A stretch of DNA of 64,000 bases from Tanypteryx hageni (Eukaryota > Arthropoda > Insecta > Odonata > Petaluridae): positions 149,107,173-149,171,172 of the forward strand of contig CM054116.1 in NCBI GenBank assembly GCA_028673005.1, in the 5' to 3' direction. The number at the start of each line of letters is the position of its first letter. Position 1 is the stretch's first letter. A program made the position numbers and the translations under genes. Under the pieces are notes generated by a model. That model searched no databases. It saw only the letters and a list, made by a program, of their open reading frames with translations, and had not been told where the DNA came from. Of this stretch, positions 10,400 through 21,334 are shown piece by piece.

Positions 10400-12120
10400 A
10401 TGTTTTAATTGACCTGATTCTATGCGCTCGACCCAGTCGCTAGATATCAGGAGGAGAGATAGATTGATAATGGTCTTTATTAGGGCGAGATTAAGGCTAG
10501 GAAGTCTATTTTTCCTGAGAAGGAGCGATGGGAAAGGGCAGGAGAATTGGAGAGAGGAGGTTTGGGAGAGAGGAAGAGAGAAAAGGAGGAAGAATGGGAA
10601 ATGCCTTAAATTTAATACTTAATCCATGCATACCCATCATATTTAATGGGCAGTTATGCTCATATTATTAATATTAACAATAATAATACAGTAAGAATAA
10701 TTCCTCTGGATCGTTTTGAGTCGAAGAAATCTTAGAACAGTCATGGAATTAAAAGTGCTTGTTCTTTCTCCCTAGGAATCAAAACTTTCAATGCTATATA
10801 AACAAATATAAATGATTTAATATTAACTCATACCAAAATTATGTTATTTCACTTGCCACAGACTATTTTAATAACTATGTATTGAATGCATATCGTGGTT
10901 ACCATTTATGATATTTACCTTTATTTTTACGATCTATGATCAAATAGTGGGTGACTACATCATAAAGTTGCATGAAGAACAACACTAGTACATGGGTGTT
11001 TAGAATAATTACTTGCCATCAGTGCTTGAATTGGACTGAATGCACTGGAACACCGTTCTTGTTATTAAGCTAGAAGTGTTTCAGTTGTTAAAATGTTATA
11101 AAAATATAACAAGAAGTCCAAACTAGGACTAATGCAGGCTGGTTTCCCAAAGTTGATGTCCCGAATTGATTTCTTATATTGGCAGGAAATGTTTCAGTAT
11201 GTGTTAGTCATTCCAAGGAATTCTCATACCATAAATACCACTTTTAGTTTATAGTTTATCAATGATAGAGAAACACTGGAATACAAATTAATAGAGCTTT
11301 ATCAGGTTTAAAATATTAAAAACAATGTCAAATCTCTTTCTGGCATTATATTTTGCAAATATTTTTTAAATAAACGAATTTAATAAATGTTACGGTTTAT
11401 ACGCTAATATGTCTGGATCAACTGTCCCTTGCTGAAGAGTGGTCGAGCAGAAAGGAAAATAACCCATTTGTTCACTCATCTATGTTCAAGCCAAGTTCGG
11501 TAATAATCGTCTCCATGGCAACAATCCAATAAAATCCGATTTAAAATGCAAAAATGCTATGTTTTAGTAGAAATTCAAGAAAATACGATCAATTATCAAA
11601 ATTTGGTGATAAGAATTAGAATCTACATTCTTTTCACGTTAGAACAGCACAAACCTTGCTCCGATATCACAACTTTAAGATATTTTAATGTTTTAAAGAA
11701 AACATCGCTGCATGCTGGATGTGAGATTTCCTATGTAAAACAAATAGGGAAAAACATTCCTGGAATCAAACCCAGGACTTCAATCTTCACGAAATAAAAT
11801 AGCCCAAAGGTGGACCCTGGCAGCATGAGGCTCATACCAAATTTCATGAAAGCTGGTCAATTGATGCAAATGTTGTTAGTAGGGGACACGCACACATTCA
11901 GAGAGGACTATTTCATAAGGCTATGTTTCCTTTGGAAAGCAGCCTAATAAAATAAATCAAAAACAACATCATTTCTGAACTAGATCAAATTCACCAATTA
12001 CTAAATAATGTATGTTGGTACCAGGGTTGAAGTGGTTGTGATGGCAATCCGATCTCTCTCACTCGTGTTCGAGTGAATATATTTGCCGACTTAGTGGAAC
12101 AAGTCAAAACTTGTTCAAGT
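10400..12120. other. Gene-poor stretch with dispersed repeat pieces
   Basis: 10500-10600 is purine-rich low-complexity sequence. 11112-11160 repeats part of the 3960-4090 element. 11760-11940 resembles dispersed repeats elsewhere in the window. No gene was recognised. Confidence 0.4.
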
Positions 12121-12126
12121 GCTAAA

Positions 12127-12440
12127 CAGTAGGGTGTCTCGAAAAAAACTTTTTTCAAAATCGTAAATGCAATAGTGCGGAAATGTGGCCATATGGGATG
12201 AGAATTAAAGGGGAAAAAAGATTTTTAAAATCGGATAATATCTTCAGGTTCCGCCCGAGCCTTGAAATTTTGAACAGATAGACTTTTTTGAGTTATTTTT
12301 GATTCTGCTTAAAACTATATTTTTTTCAAAATGCATAATGCAGTAGTGGGTAATCGGAACCTCTTTGCCTGTGTATCAAGGGGAAAAAGCATTTTTAAAA
12401 TCGGACAATATCTTCAGGTTCCGCCCAATCCTTGAATTTT
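12127..12440. repeat. Two diverged tandem copies, unit about 160 bp
   Basis: Both copies contain TTTTTCAAAAT, AAGGGGAAAAA, TTTTTAAAATCGGA and ATCTTCAGGTTCCGCCC in the same order. It lies just 3' of the minus-strand orphan gene at 12670-13494. Confidence 0.7.
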
Positions 12441-12669
12441 GAGAAAAAGTGGAAAATTGGGGGGAATTAGGCAACCCGCAACTCACAGCCAAGATCCACA
12501 CACAGTCTAATACCATTTTCCTGGCTAAATGTCTAATTGTTTGGTCAGCAGCTCTTAATTTATTCCTGGGATTGACCCCAGAAATAACTCAGAACTCACC
12601 ACGAGGAGGTGGCTGCAGTTCAAGTTCCACCCACCCGCTCACTGCCGGCGGGGATCTGTGTCTTTGCTT

Positions 12670-13494
12670 TTACTCTGCCTCTTCTGCTGTCCGGAAGTCG
12701 GATTTTGTTTTGAACTCAGGCATTATCTTATGTGATTTGAGAGTGGCCATAATGAAACCTTGTGCTAGTGAAGCACACACAGAAGATGCTGCCTCAGTGA
12801 CCAGCTTCACCGCTCTCTCTACAGATTGCGTGTGGCAAGGGAATGCTTTCATTTCTTTGCCGGCCTGCCCTGCAGTTTGGATGTTGTGCTGCAATTCTTC
12901 ATCTGACAAGTGCCTTGTCAAAGGTGGCTCCGTTACCCTGGAGGAACTCCTGTTTATCATAGCAATGTAACGTTTAACGTTTAAGTTGATGGTAGCAGGG
13001 ACTGTGAATTCACGCACTTGTGCTGCTTGTTCCATTCTTGCCTTCAGTATTTGTCGCCATCTGAGAACCCTGATGTGTGCTTCCTCATCCGTTATCATAC
13101 TTAAAAGCAGGTTTTCTGGATGTGCGAAGAAAGAGTTCCGAGTGATTACAGGATCAATGATCTTCTTTTGTTCTTCATCTAAGTAGCGAGACCAGTGGAT
13201 TAGTTTCCAGAGGTGCCTTCCTCCTTCAGTGCAGGATGGATTTCTCTTGACTGAAAACCAGACTGGAGCATAAACTCTGATTATGTAGGTCGCAAGACAC
13301 TTCAAGTTGTCGGATGGAGTTCTTGTTCCCATAAATAGTTGCAGAATTCTGTTGGCTGTTGTAAGCCACCTTGCCTGTGATAGTTTTCCGGGGTTTCTAC
13401 GAGCAAGACTCAGGGGACAGTCACCAGTTGAAATAGCTCTGCATATGTACAAGAGATATTTTTGGTTGGTGCTAAGGTCTGCTGTCTTCAACAT
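12670..13494 (-). CDS. Uncharacterised arthropod-type protein, 274 codons open
   Basis: An unbroken minus-strand frame starts with an ATG at 13494 and ends at a stop next to 12670. It contains LSTNQKYLLYICRAI, GKLSQARWLTTANRIL, VYAPVWFSVKRNPSC, IDPVITRNSFFAHPENLLL and CHTQSVERAVKLVTEAAS, a set of blocks I recognise as conserved in uncharacterised arthropod proteins. The function is unknown; I see no DDE triad, no zinc finger and no membrane segment. The reading upstream of 13494 stays partly coding-like to about 13600, so the N-terminus may be missing or lie in another frame. The neighbours are a tRNA-like gene 5' (13671) and a tandem repeat 3' (12127-12440). The intact frame in such decayed surroundings suggests a recent copy or selection. 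It may be part of an unclassified mobile element; that is inference. Confidence 0.6.
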   Translation of the reverse strand: MLKTADLSTNQKYLLYICRAISTGDCPLSLARRNPGKLSQARWLTTANRILQLFMGTRTPSDNLKCLATYIIRVYAPVWFSVKRNPSCTEGGRHLWKLIHWSRYLDEEQKKIIDPVITRNSFFAHPENLLLSMITDEEAHIRVLRWRQILKARMEQAAQVREFTVPATINLNVKRYIAMINRSSSRVTEPPLTRHLSDEELQHNIQTAGQAGKEMKAFPCHTQSVERAVKLVTEAASSVCASLAQGFIMATLKSHKIMPEFKTKSDFRTAEEAE

Positions 13495-13650
13495 TGTGAA
13501 TCCAATATGCTTTAATCAATTTCTTGCCTGGCAATCTCACCATTTGAGAGGGAGAAGTTTTCTTCGATGTATCTCTTAGAGGACATCCGTTGGGGCAGTT
13601 TGATACTAGCTTGGCTAGTTCCGTCCCAACCAAGGAAACATCCGCGTTCA

Positions 13651-13758
13651 GAAACGAGAAAAATTGCTCTGCTATGATAGTTCAGAGGTAGAATATCCGC
13701 CTGGCAAGTGGAAGACCCGGGTTCGATTCCCAGTCATAGCAGACTTTTTTCTCGTTTC
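13651..13758. repeat. Inverted repeat enclosing the tRNA-like gene
   Basis: GAAACGAGAAAAA at 13651-13663 is matched exactly by TTTTTCTCGTTTC at 13746-13758. The two arms lie just outside the tRNA-like sequence, and the right arm also supplies its T-run. Confidence 0.85.
13671..13741 (+). tRNA. tRNA-like gene, tRNA-Gly-type body with anticodon GGC
   Basis: The sequence folds as a cloverleaf. The acceptor stem is GCTATGA/TCATAGC (7 of 7 pairs). The D arm has stem GTTC/GAAT, and the anticodon stem is TCCGC/GTGGA with one G-T pair. The anticodon loop is CTGGCAA, and the T arm contains GGTTCGATTCC with one C-A mismatch. A T6 terminator follows at 13745. The body resembles eukaryotic tRNA-Gly(GCC), but positions 34-36 read GGC, which would decode alanine codons; the G3:U70 alanine identity pair is absent. 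It is either a mutated gene, a pseudogene, or the head of a SINE. Confidence 0.65.
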
Positions 13759-13855
13759 AAAATTATTCCCACCCAGCCATTGAGCGAAGTCATAGTGAAT
13801 TTCAATGATTATCTTAAATTTTTGAATTTTCCGATTTTGTTTTGTCACATATAAG

Positions 13856-13916
13856 CTGCATCCTCATTTAGAGATGAAAATTTTGTGAAAAAAGTGCAGC
13901 TTATATGTATGTAAAT
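13856..13916. mobile_element. Fragment of a CCGTAT-tipped MITE (right end)
   Basis: GTGCAGCTTATATGTATG followed by TAAATACCGTATTG resembles the right end of the element at 35295-36350 (GTGCGTCTTATATGCCG, then AAATACGG). Only this end was seen. Confidence 0.45.
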
Positions 13917-14356
13917 ACCGTATTGAATGTACATAATTATCAAAGCTATGTTAACAATATCAGCTGATTTGTCCAATATAAGAGCATCTGTCTTGATTTT
14001 TTTACTTATTCTAAAAGTCGTTGATGAACATCTTTAGTTGTAATTGAGAGGCTCAGTGTATAAGTGAACCAAGTCCTTTTGAGATGTATTTAAGAAAATT
14101 GTCTTCTTATTTAAGCAGCTATTTCCAAATTCTGTGACCACTGTGATGAATTAATTTATATTAACTTTGATAAATTTGTTAAAGAATATCCCAAAAACAG
14201 TAAAATATCTCTAGTTTGTACATTTTCTAGAAGAAATTAGAACTAAACAAGAACAAAAACAAGTGTTGGATTGGACTTGATTCACTTTTACATGGAATCT
14301 TAAAGAAATATTTTAGAACCAAATTATCGATGCACACATTTCTCTTTATTGATATA

Positions 14357-16538
14357 CATTAAACTCTCAATATTCTGGCACCTCTCGGGACCGGAGTAGT
14401 ACCTGAATAATTAGTTGGTCGGATCAGCGAGAGGCAAAATTTATAGTATATGTTTAAGGAGATAACAGGTGCGTATTTACCAAAACGGTCAGACTTGAGG
14501 AATCCATTTCATTTGCCACCCTCAAATTCTACGTAAATTATTTATAAATTACAAAAAATGACCATGAACATTTAAATCCGGTGCATGTGTTAATTGTGCA
14601 AGGGAATTACACGCTGCATATGGACATATACGTACATATGTATTTAGGTGTTATATCATAGGTTTCATTCCCAGGTTCATCATTTATTAGGTACTTCTCT
14701 GAATTTTCGAACCATAGTGGAATTAATTAATTATAAAATCATCTCTGGGAGGCATCTGTAGAAATAACAAGTGCGGCGACTGAAGATTTATGGAGAAATA
14801 ACGCTATAATAATAAGAGATACGTGCTTTGTTACTCTTCCATAGTACTTTTTCGAATAACATTAAATTCGTTCATTCAAATATTTTGTATGCTTTTAAGT
14901 TTGTCTGTGTTTTGTTTATATTGATCTTCCTTCAGACAGACTTTAGCTAACTCCTTGTGGTAGCTTAACTCACGGTCTTAGAATTAACGTTAATTCTACG
15001 CGGGAATAGGCATCTGCATTAACTCATTTGTTTTGTGAAGGAACAGAAGCAGTTTTGATAGTGCGTTGTCGAAAGCAACCGGGCTCTGTGGTTTTCATTT
15101 GAAAGAGGTTATTGGAGACAGCTATCATTCTTCGTGAATTAGAAATAATTAACAAAGTTAATGTAAATATTGGTCGGCCCCTATTATTTAAAGTTCACGG
15201 TTCCAAAGTTTCACAAAAACCGACAGGTAATTCAACCTTTTTGGCAAAAGAAATCTCTGTCTTTAATTTACATTACCATTTCCATCAAAATAAATGCAGT
15301 TACCCATATTTGTTTACAATACCACTGCGTCGTCATCATTTAACAGAATTTGTTTACTTAAACTTCTAAACACAAATTGCAAATAACAACTTAGCACAAA
15401 CATCATGGATGTCGTCGTAACACAAAACCACATCACATGAAATACAAACAAGAAATAAAATAAAATACAAAAATATATAAAATGAAAATACAAAATAAGA
15501 AATAAGAACAAAATTGGGTGGGTAATACCAATCAAACATAACACTTTTCGTGGATGCTCCTTATTGTAATAAATCTAATTCCCCTCTTCATGAGATGAGC
15601 TTGATTTTTGTGAAATTGCAGGAAAGAATTTTGAAATTTTTGATTGCTTACATTCTTCTTTTTGTTTGGAAAGAAATGCTGATCTTATCAGCTGCAACTG
15701 AGCAACCTCCTGGACAGAATACCAAGACTTCTGCTGGGCAAAATTCAAAAATGTTTGGAGCGCTGCATCAGCTTCTTGCCATGATGCCCTTTCATTATTC
15801 ACGACACTTTCATCTTCTTCTGAATCTACGTCGTTGTCTTCCCAACTTTGGTCCACGACACTGTCAATGATATCTTGATCAGTTATATCTTGAATGACAG
15901 GACTTTCCTCATCTATTGTGAGCCATTCCTGTAGGTCATCTTCGCAAAGGGGTTTTGTGAATTTCGTACGAATTCAAGAAATTCAGACACTGCTCATTTC
16001 TTTATCATCAAAACCTCTAAATTCATCATCGGATGAAGACTGAATGTCCTAGGAGCTGACTTTAGGCCACAAATTTCTCCATGCCCTTTGTAGTTTAAAT
16101 CTCAAGCATAAAACATGCTAATAAACACGAAAATCACACCGCAAATGTACGAACCACACCCCAAGAGCAACTGTAACTGATTGATGCTGATTGACCAAGT
16201 GAAGGAGTGGGAGAAACCACGTGACATTCCTGACCTTCTGCACATCCAGTTGACACCTGCCTTTGTTCGTGCTCCCTACTATAGTTCTCTACGCTGTTTC
16301 TCAACAATTAGTTAAATGTAAATAATAATTTTAAACTATTAGTTGAATTTTTCCATTACGTAAAAGAAATTTACATGGCCTGTGTATTTCAAACTTGGTT
16401 CAATGCCCTCAGTTCTCATCCAACGCGACAGTATTTTCATCTTGCGGTGAAATGCGTAACGTTGCGATGTCGTTACAAAAAGTGCCGTAATAATGAGAGT
16501 GCCAGATCAACGGGTGCTGGATTATCGAGAGTTGACTG
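14357..16538 (-). mobile_element. Tigger/pogo element, decayed
   Basis: The left tip CATTAAACTCTCAATATTCT and the reverse complement of the right tip, CAGTCAACTCTCGATAATCC, are diverged inverted repeats. TA occurs outside both (14355-14356 and 16539-16540). At 2.18 kb its length fits the family. A C-terminal coding piece on the minus strand lies at 15572-15945. The remainder is non-coding through decay. Confidence 0.6.
15572..15945 (-). pseudogene. Tigger transposase, C-terminal fragment
   Basis: Minus-strand reading gives LQEWLTIDEESPVIQDITDQ and an acidic stretch, then WQEADAALQTFLNFAQQKSW and KQSKISKFFP near the stop. This is the acidic, serine-rich tail that follows the DDE domain in TIGD-like proteins. 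The DDE core itself was not recognised between 15945 and 16538, so this copy has lost its catalytic part. The last 93 codons (15575-15856) remain open. Confidence 0.55.
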
Positions 16539-16724
16539 TAGATTGCATTCAATCAAAATAAGAATTTGATATCATAATACTTTATAATATGAATTTTTGT
16601 GTATAATAATAAATAGTTTGTGCTTATTATATTCTATAAACATGTCTACATTTTTAATAGTAACAAACTTTGTCAGTTTCATCATATGCTAAATTATTGA
16701 GTGACATTTTGAGATTGCCGGGTT

Positions 16725-17713
16725 TTAGTGTTTATAGGAATATTTTTTAAAATAAGCTTGATGAACTGGTGGAATGGAGGGTAATAAGGCTATCTTATCT
16801 TCTTTCTTAGCAGGTGTTGATAAATGACATCTAGGGTACAACAATTCTTGAACAGCATTGGACAAACACCGAATGTTTTTTCCACGCTTCAAGTATTTTA
16901 TAATATCAGTTTCATAAAACAGTGTCTCTTTGAACTTGATTCTGAATGGTGAACCTCTTTCATATCGCATCCATCGTATTTTGAACCAATTCACATTGTG
17001 ACCACAAACTTTTTTTCTGTTACTAATTGATTTGTTCAGGTATTTGGTTGACAAAAACTCATTGTTTCATCATTCTAATTTCAAAATAAGGCTTTTCCAC
17101 TTGCTGGATTTAATTACACTAGCCCAATCCTCAGACGAGTAAATATGTTGCTGCTTACATCTGGTAGCTCCAAATTCAGCATTGTTAGGAAGATAAGAAT
17201 GACCAGATACTAAAAATTTGTGGTCAGTTTTTTCAGTGGTCAGTTTTGGGTCTTGCGCGAGTTTCAGTAAGGTTAGTGCTTCTTTGATGTTGGGATTTTG
17301 GCCTGTATGGGAGTTGGAATATAGTACTATGTGGTTGTAAGAAGTAGTCTTTTCCTTCAAATTTTTTGCTAAGCAAGTTGCTAGTTCCTGCAATCCCAGA
17401 TCACCTTCTGTTTTGTCCCACAAATACATGAAACTATTATTTAAATTAAAAGAATGTACACCACAATTATAAACATACCTCTTTTGTTTATAGTAGGCTA
17501 AGGATGTAGATACTTTGGGGATTGGCAAAGCTTTTTGGAGGTCAAATGTGCATACGTTTCATCTGAAGCCGATTCTTTGTCATTATTAAGTGAAGTTCTA
17601 GCCTGGACAGCTTTTCTAAGGTGTAACTTTTTGTCACTCTTAGGGCATTGCTTGCCATTCATGTTTTCTTCTATGGAAATTTTTACTTCTAACTTATCAC
17701 ATAAAATCGGCAA
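16725..17713 (-). pseudogene. Unnamed arthropod transposon protein, C-terminal half, broken
   Basis: Three minus-strand pieces in order: 17498-17713 (charged region, KLHLRKAVQARTSL), 17070-17528 and 16725-17054. The middle one contains YYKQKRYVYNCGVHSF, the degraded motif YSNSHTGQNPN, and DHKFLVSGHSYLPNNAEFG. The last contains PFRIKFKETLF and LLPSIPPVHQAYF. A frameshift lies near 17520. The blocks match, in order, an uncharacterised arthropod family; the better copy at 57926-61492 keeps the motif as YSDNCGGQN. I infer an RNase H-like nuclease core with the Asp of SDN as a metal ligand; here that Asp has become Asn. The N-terminal half is missing upstream of 17713. Confidence 0.55.
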
Positions 17714-17971
17714 GGATCTTTCATCGGTGGCTTAAATGTAACACAAGGTTAAATTTTAATGAAGTAAGCTTATTTTTGCCAATATGATGTTTCAAAATGG
17801 CAAAAATGGGAAAAAAACAAAATGAATATTCTTACCTTGGTTTTCATTTAGATCCATATTAATTTTATCAATTGCAGAGTCAAAACTTCTAATTTTACTT
17901 GAAAAACTACTTTTTTGTAACAAGAGAAACTACAAGTACATCTTCACTTGGACTTGGTTCACTTTTACACT

Positions 17972-20867
17972 CATCTTCTTCACTTAAAGGCTAAGCCTTG
18001 TCGCTGCAACCATGAACTCCTGTCCTCTGCCATTCTCTTCAGCATCTCGTATTTCTCAAATTCTATCACTGACTTCACGTCATCTAGGTATTTCTTTCTT
18101 GGTCTGCCTCTTCCTTTCTTCCCTATCAGTTTTCCCTCCAAGATGTTCACAATTAATCCATTATTTCTAATCACATGACCTAAAAATTTTTCCTTCCTTT
18201 CTTCCATTCCTTTAATCAGTTTCCTTTCCTCTTTTACTTCTTCCAAAACTTCAAGGTTTGTCTTTTTCTCTGTACAACTTGTCTTTATCAATCTTCTCCA
18301 TATCCACATTTCTGTCACTTCCAGACAGGACCTCTCCCTCTTTCCTAATGTCCAACTTTCACTACCATAAAGTAAGGTACTCCAGACAAAAGGTTTTGCA
18401 AAGGATTTTCTTACTTCCAAATTCATATGACTGCTTGTCAGTAGATTCCTTTTACATTGAAAAGCTTGCTTTGCAAGTGCTATTCTTCTCTTCACTTCCT
18501 GCAAGCATCTGTTGTCTTCAGTAATTGTACTACCTAGGTAGCAAAACTGCTTCACTTGCTCAATTTCCTGATTATCTATTTTGATCTTTGATATTGTCCC
18601 TGCATTACTTTTGCCTATAACCATCAATTTGGTTTTCTTGACATATACCTTTAATTACCACTGTTTTAACGTGTCCGATAATACTTCCAGCGTTTTATTC
18701 ATTTCTCTTTTTGAATCGCTGAATATTACAATGTCATCTGCAAATCTAATGCAGTGTATTCTAAATCCATTTATTTTTATGCCTTTTGTCTTTTCCTTCA
18801 TAACTTCTATACTTTCTTCAATGAACATGTTAAACAAATATGGAGATAGAGGACATCCTTGTCTTACTCCTTTCCTTATCTTTGCTTCCCTCTCTAATCC
18901 ATTTATATTTATTCTTGTAGTTTGTTTTAGATAAAGCTTGAAGATTAATCTTCTATCCCTCCAATCAATACCTATTTTATTCATAGTCTTATACAACAGT
19001 TCCCAATTAACTGTATGAAAGGCCTCCAAATCAATAAACGTTAAGTATAATGTCCTGTTCATTTCTAAACATCTTTCCATTGTCACCCTGAGGGCTAATA
19101 TAGCTTCTCTTGTTCCTCTCCCACTTCTAAATCCAAATTGATCTTCACTAATATAATGTTCTATTTTCCCTTTTATTCTGTTTTTCGCAATATAAATTAA
19201 AACTCAGCTTGGCATTTCTTTTTTTCTCTTAATTTTCAATAAATCTACATCCATCTCCTACATCTCTTCCACTATATAATTCTTCTATGTATTCTTTCCA
19301 CCGAGCACATACTTTTTCATTATCCCATAACATGTTTCCTTCCTTATCCTTAACTATTGCCGATTTAGTTCTTGGTTTGTACTGGAGAGTTTTAATTTTG
19401 AAGTATGCTTTGTCTTGTCTTCCTCCCTTTGTATCTTCCTCAATTTCCTTCACTATCTCTTTGGTCCATCTCTCTTTTTCTTCTCTGCATTTGTTAATGA
19501 TCTCATTCTTAACTTTTTTATAAGTTTCATCATTTCCATTCTTCCTCAACTTGTTCCTTTCTTCAATTAAAATCAGTATCTCCTCAGGAATCCAAGGTTT
19601 TCTAGGCTCCAACTTTCTCTTTCCAATAACTTCCTCGGTAGCTTTAATAATCCCATTTTTTAATTCCTCCCAACTAAGTTGTCCTTCATAAATTCTCATC
19701 AAATCATTTGTTTTTTCTTGGTAATTCTTAGCCGTTGGTAACTCTTTCAGTCCCTGTAGACACCAGTTCTTTTCAACTGTTCTCTTTATTTTCTTAAACC
19801 TAATATTGCATTTTGCCATGACTAGCTTGTGGTGACTGTCTACATCTGGACCTGGGTAACTATAACACGATTTTACCTGGTTCTTGTATCTTCCTTTTAC
19901 TAGAATATAATCTATTTGAAACCTTCTTCTGTCTGGTGCCTCCCATGTGTATCTTCTTCTTTTGGGAACTTCGAAAAAATTGTTTGATACCATCATCTCA
20001 TTCTGTTCACAAAACTCAATTAATCTTTCTCCCCTTTCATTTGTTTCACCTAATCCAAATTTTCATACCATTCTACTATTTCGACTAGATCCAATCAAAG
20101 CATTAAAGTCTCCCATTATTATTACATTATCTTTATCTTTTGTCATCTTTATAAGTTCTTCTATTTCTTCATACACCTTTTCTACTTCTCCTTCTTCTGC
20201 ACTACTTGTTGGGAAATACGCTTGTATTATCACTGTATCCGTTGGCATGGTGCTCATTCTTACCATCAGCAACCTATCATTTATGTGATATGTATTGCAA
20301 ACACTGTTTGCCCATTTTTTACTAATAATGACTGCTATTCCATTCCTTCCTCTCTTTTCACCTCCACTATGAATTATTCTAAATTTATCACTGTAAAAAT
20401 CTCCTTTCTCTTGCCACCTTGTTTCACATAAACCTAAGATGTCAACCTCATTTTTCTCCATTTCTTTCGTTAGTTCTTCTAATTTACCTATTTTTAGTAA
20501 TGTTCTGACGTTCCAAGTACCTATTTTGACGTTTTGACAGGGATTTCATTGGATAACAACCTGGGAAGCCCTGCTACATCCCCTGCCGGATCTTGGGTTC
20601 CAAATACCATGATCAGTAACAACTTCCTTTCTAAGACCTTCCATGGTTGCTACCCTCGGGATATCCAATTGGATCTTTAATGGAGTGGTTTCCTGTTGCC
20701 TTCTCCATCCTATGCCGTTGACTATCGAAATAGTTCCTCTGCCTTTAGGGGAAGTTTCCCACCCCAAGGGCAAGAGGGTGCCCTTTACCTCCACCTTCTC
20801 ATCCGCCCCCTAAATTGGCCGTTGGCATTTGGTAGAGGGGGGACTCCTTATCCCGGGAGTCACTCAG
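17972..20867 (-). mobile_element. RTE-like non-LTR retrotransposon, near full length, with 13-bp target duplication
   Basis: TCACTTTTACACT occurs at 17959-17971 and again at 20868-20880, immediately outside the element. On the minus strand the 5' region begins CTGAGTGACTCCCGGG. Coding starts near 20530 and the 3' end is a short GAAGAAGATGA tail, not poly(A), as in RTE-type LINEs. It is inserted in one of the terminal motifs of the 14054-21051 element. Confidence 0.8.
17980..20530 (-). pseudogene. LINE endonuclease-reverse transcriptase (RTE-like), several frameshifts
   Basis: Minus-strand order: KIGTWNVRTLLKIGKLEEL (start of the AP-endonuclease domain, about 20470-20525), LGLCETRW, IIMGDFNALIG, then RRRYTWEAPD..QIDYILVKGRYK and DSHHKLVMAK (the endonuclease end). 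The reverse transcriptase follows: FIDLEAFHTVNWELL (motif A, expected KAFD), GVRQGCPLSPYLF and FADDIVIF. The tail contains CYLGSTITED, LYGSESWTLGKRE and KGRGRPRKKYLDDV. The endonuclease resembles CFDP2-like proteins. Frame breaks near 20060, 19220, 19090 and 18640 and the change of the motif A Asp to His mean the copy is dead. It would nick DNA and copy its own RNA at the nick. The clade call is less sure than the class. Confidence 0.75.
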
Positions 20868-21334
20868 TCACTTTTACACTGACGAATATATTTTAATTGT
20901 CAGTGTTAAAGAAAACCCTTGCCATCTATTGGTGAGTGGTTTAAACATTTTAAATAGTAAGTTGAAAAAGTAAAATATAGACAACATTTAAAAGCAGATG
21001 TCATTTAAAAACAATGAAATGAAAATTTGGACTTGGTTCACTTTTACACTGAACCCCTCAATTGTGTTACGTCTTTTTAGAAAAGGGAATTGTTTTTATT
21101 TTTTGTCGGTCTCATCACCCAAACCTTCCTTGCTTGCATCCATCAAACAATGCATAATTAAATTCTTCCCTATGTTGAAATGTTTTTCAGTTTTTGATAT
21201 TCAAAGTGTTATCATAAATGATGCTTTTAATGCAATAAAGAATGCTAAGCATGACTTAATGCTTACTCTTAAAGGTTAGAAATAACAAAGCATGTGATCG
21301 ATAATTTTTAAATTCAATTCTTTTCCAATTATAG

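Larger units (their letters stand above)
14054..21051 (-). mobile_element. Decayed copy of an unnamed transposon family, carrying Tigger and RTE insertions
   Basis: The left terminus is CAGTGTATAAGTGAACCAAG at 14054. The right terminus is CTTGGTTCACTTTTACACTG at 21032-21051; the two are inverted copies. Additional inverted or direct copies lie at about 14268-14290 and 17949-17971. Between them on the minus strand is the decayed gene at 16725-17713, of the same family as 57926-61492. A Tigger (14357-16538) and an RTE LINE (17972-20867) interrupt it. Alternatively 14054-14290 is a separate MITE with the same tips. No clear target-site duplication was found. Confidence 0.45.

Noticed and set aside
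12449..12970. 173-codon plus-strand ORF
   Set aside because: It starts at GTG and is largely antisense to the conserved orphan gene at 12670-13494.
20868..21051. Third copy of TCACTTTTACACT as evidence for a second LINE insertion
   Set aside because: The copy at about 21038 is part of the terminal motif of the unnamed element, so no further insertion is needed.
21064..21280. Additional VPS52 exon upstream (frame with a VFDIQSVIIND block)
   Set aside because: Plausible splice sites exist, but the encoded sequence does not resemble the VPS52 region that should precede the recognised exon.
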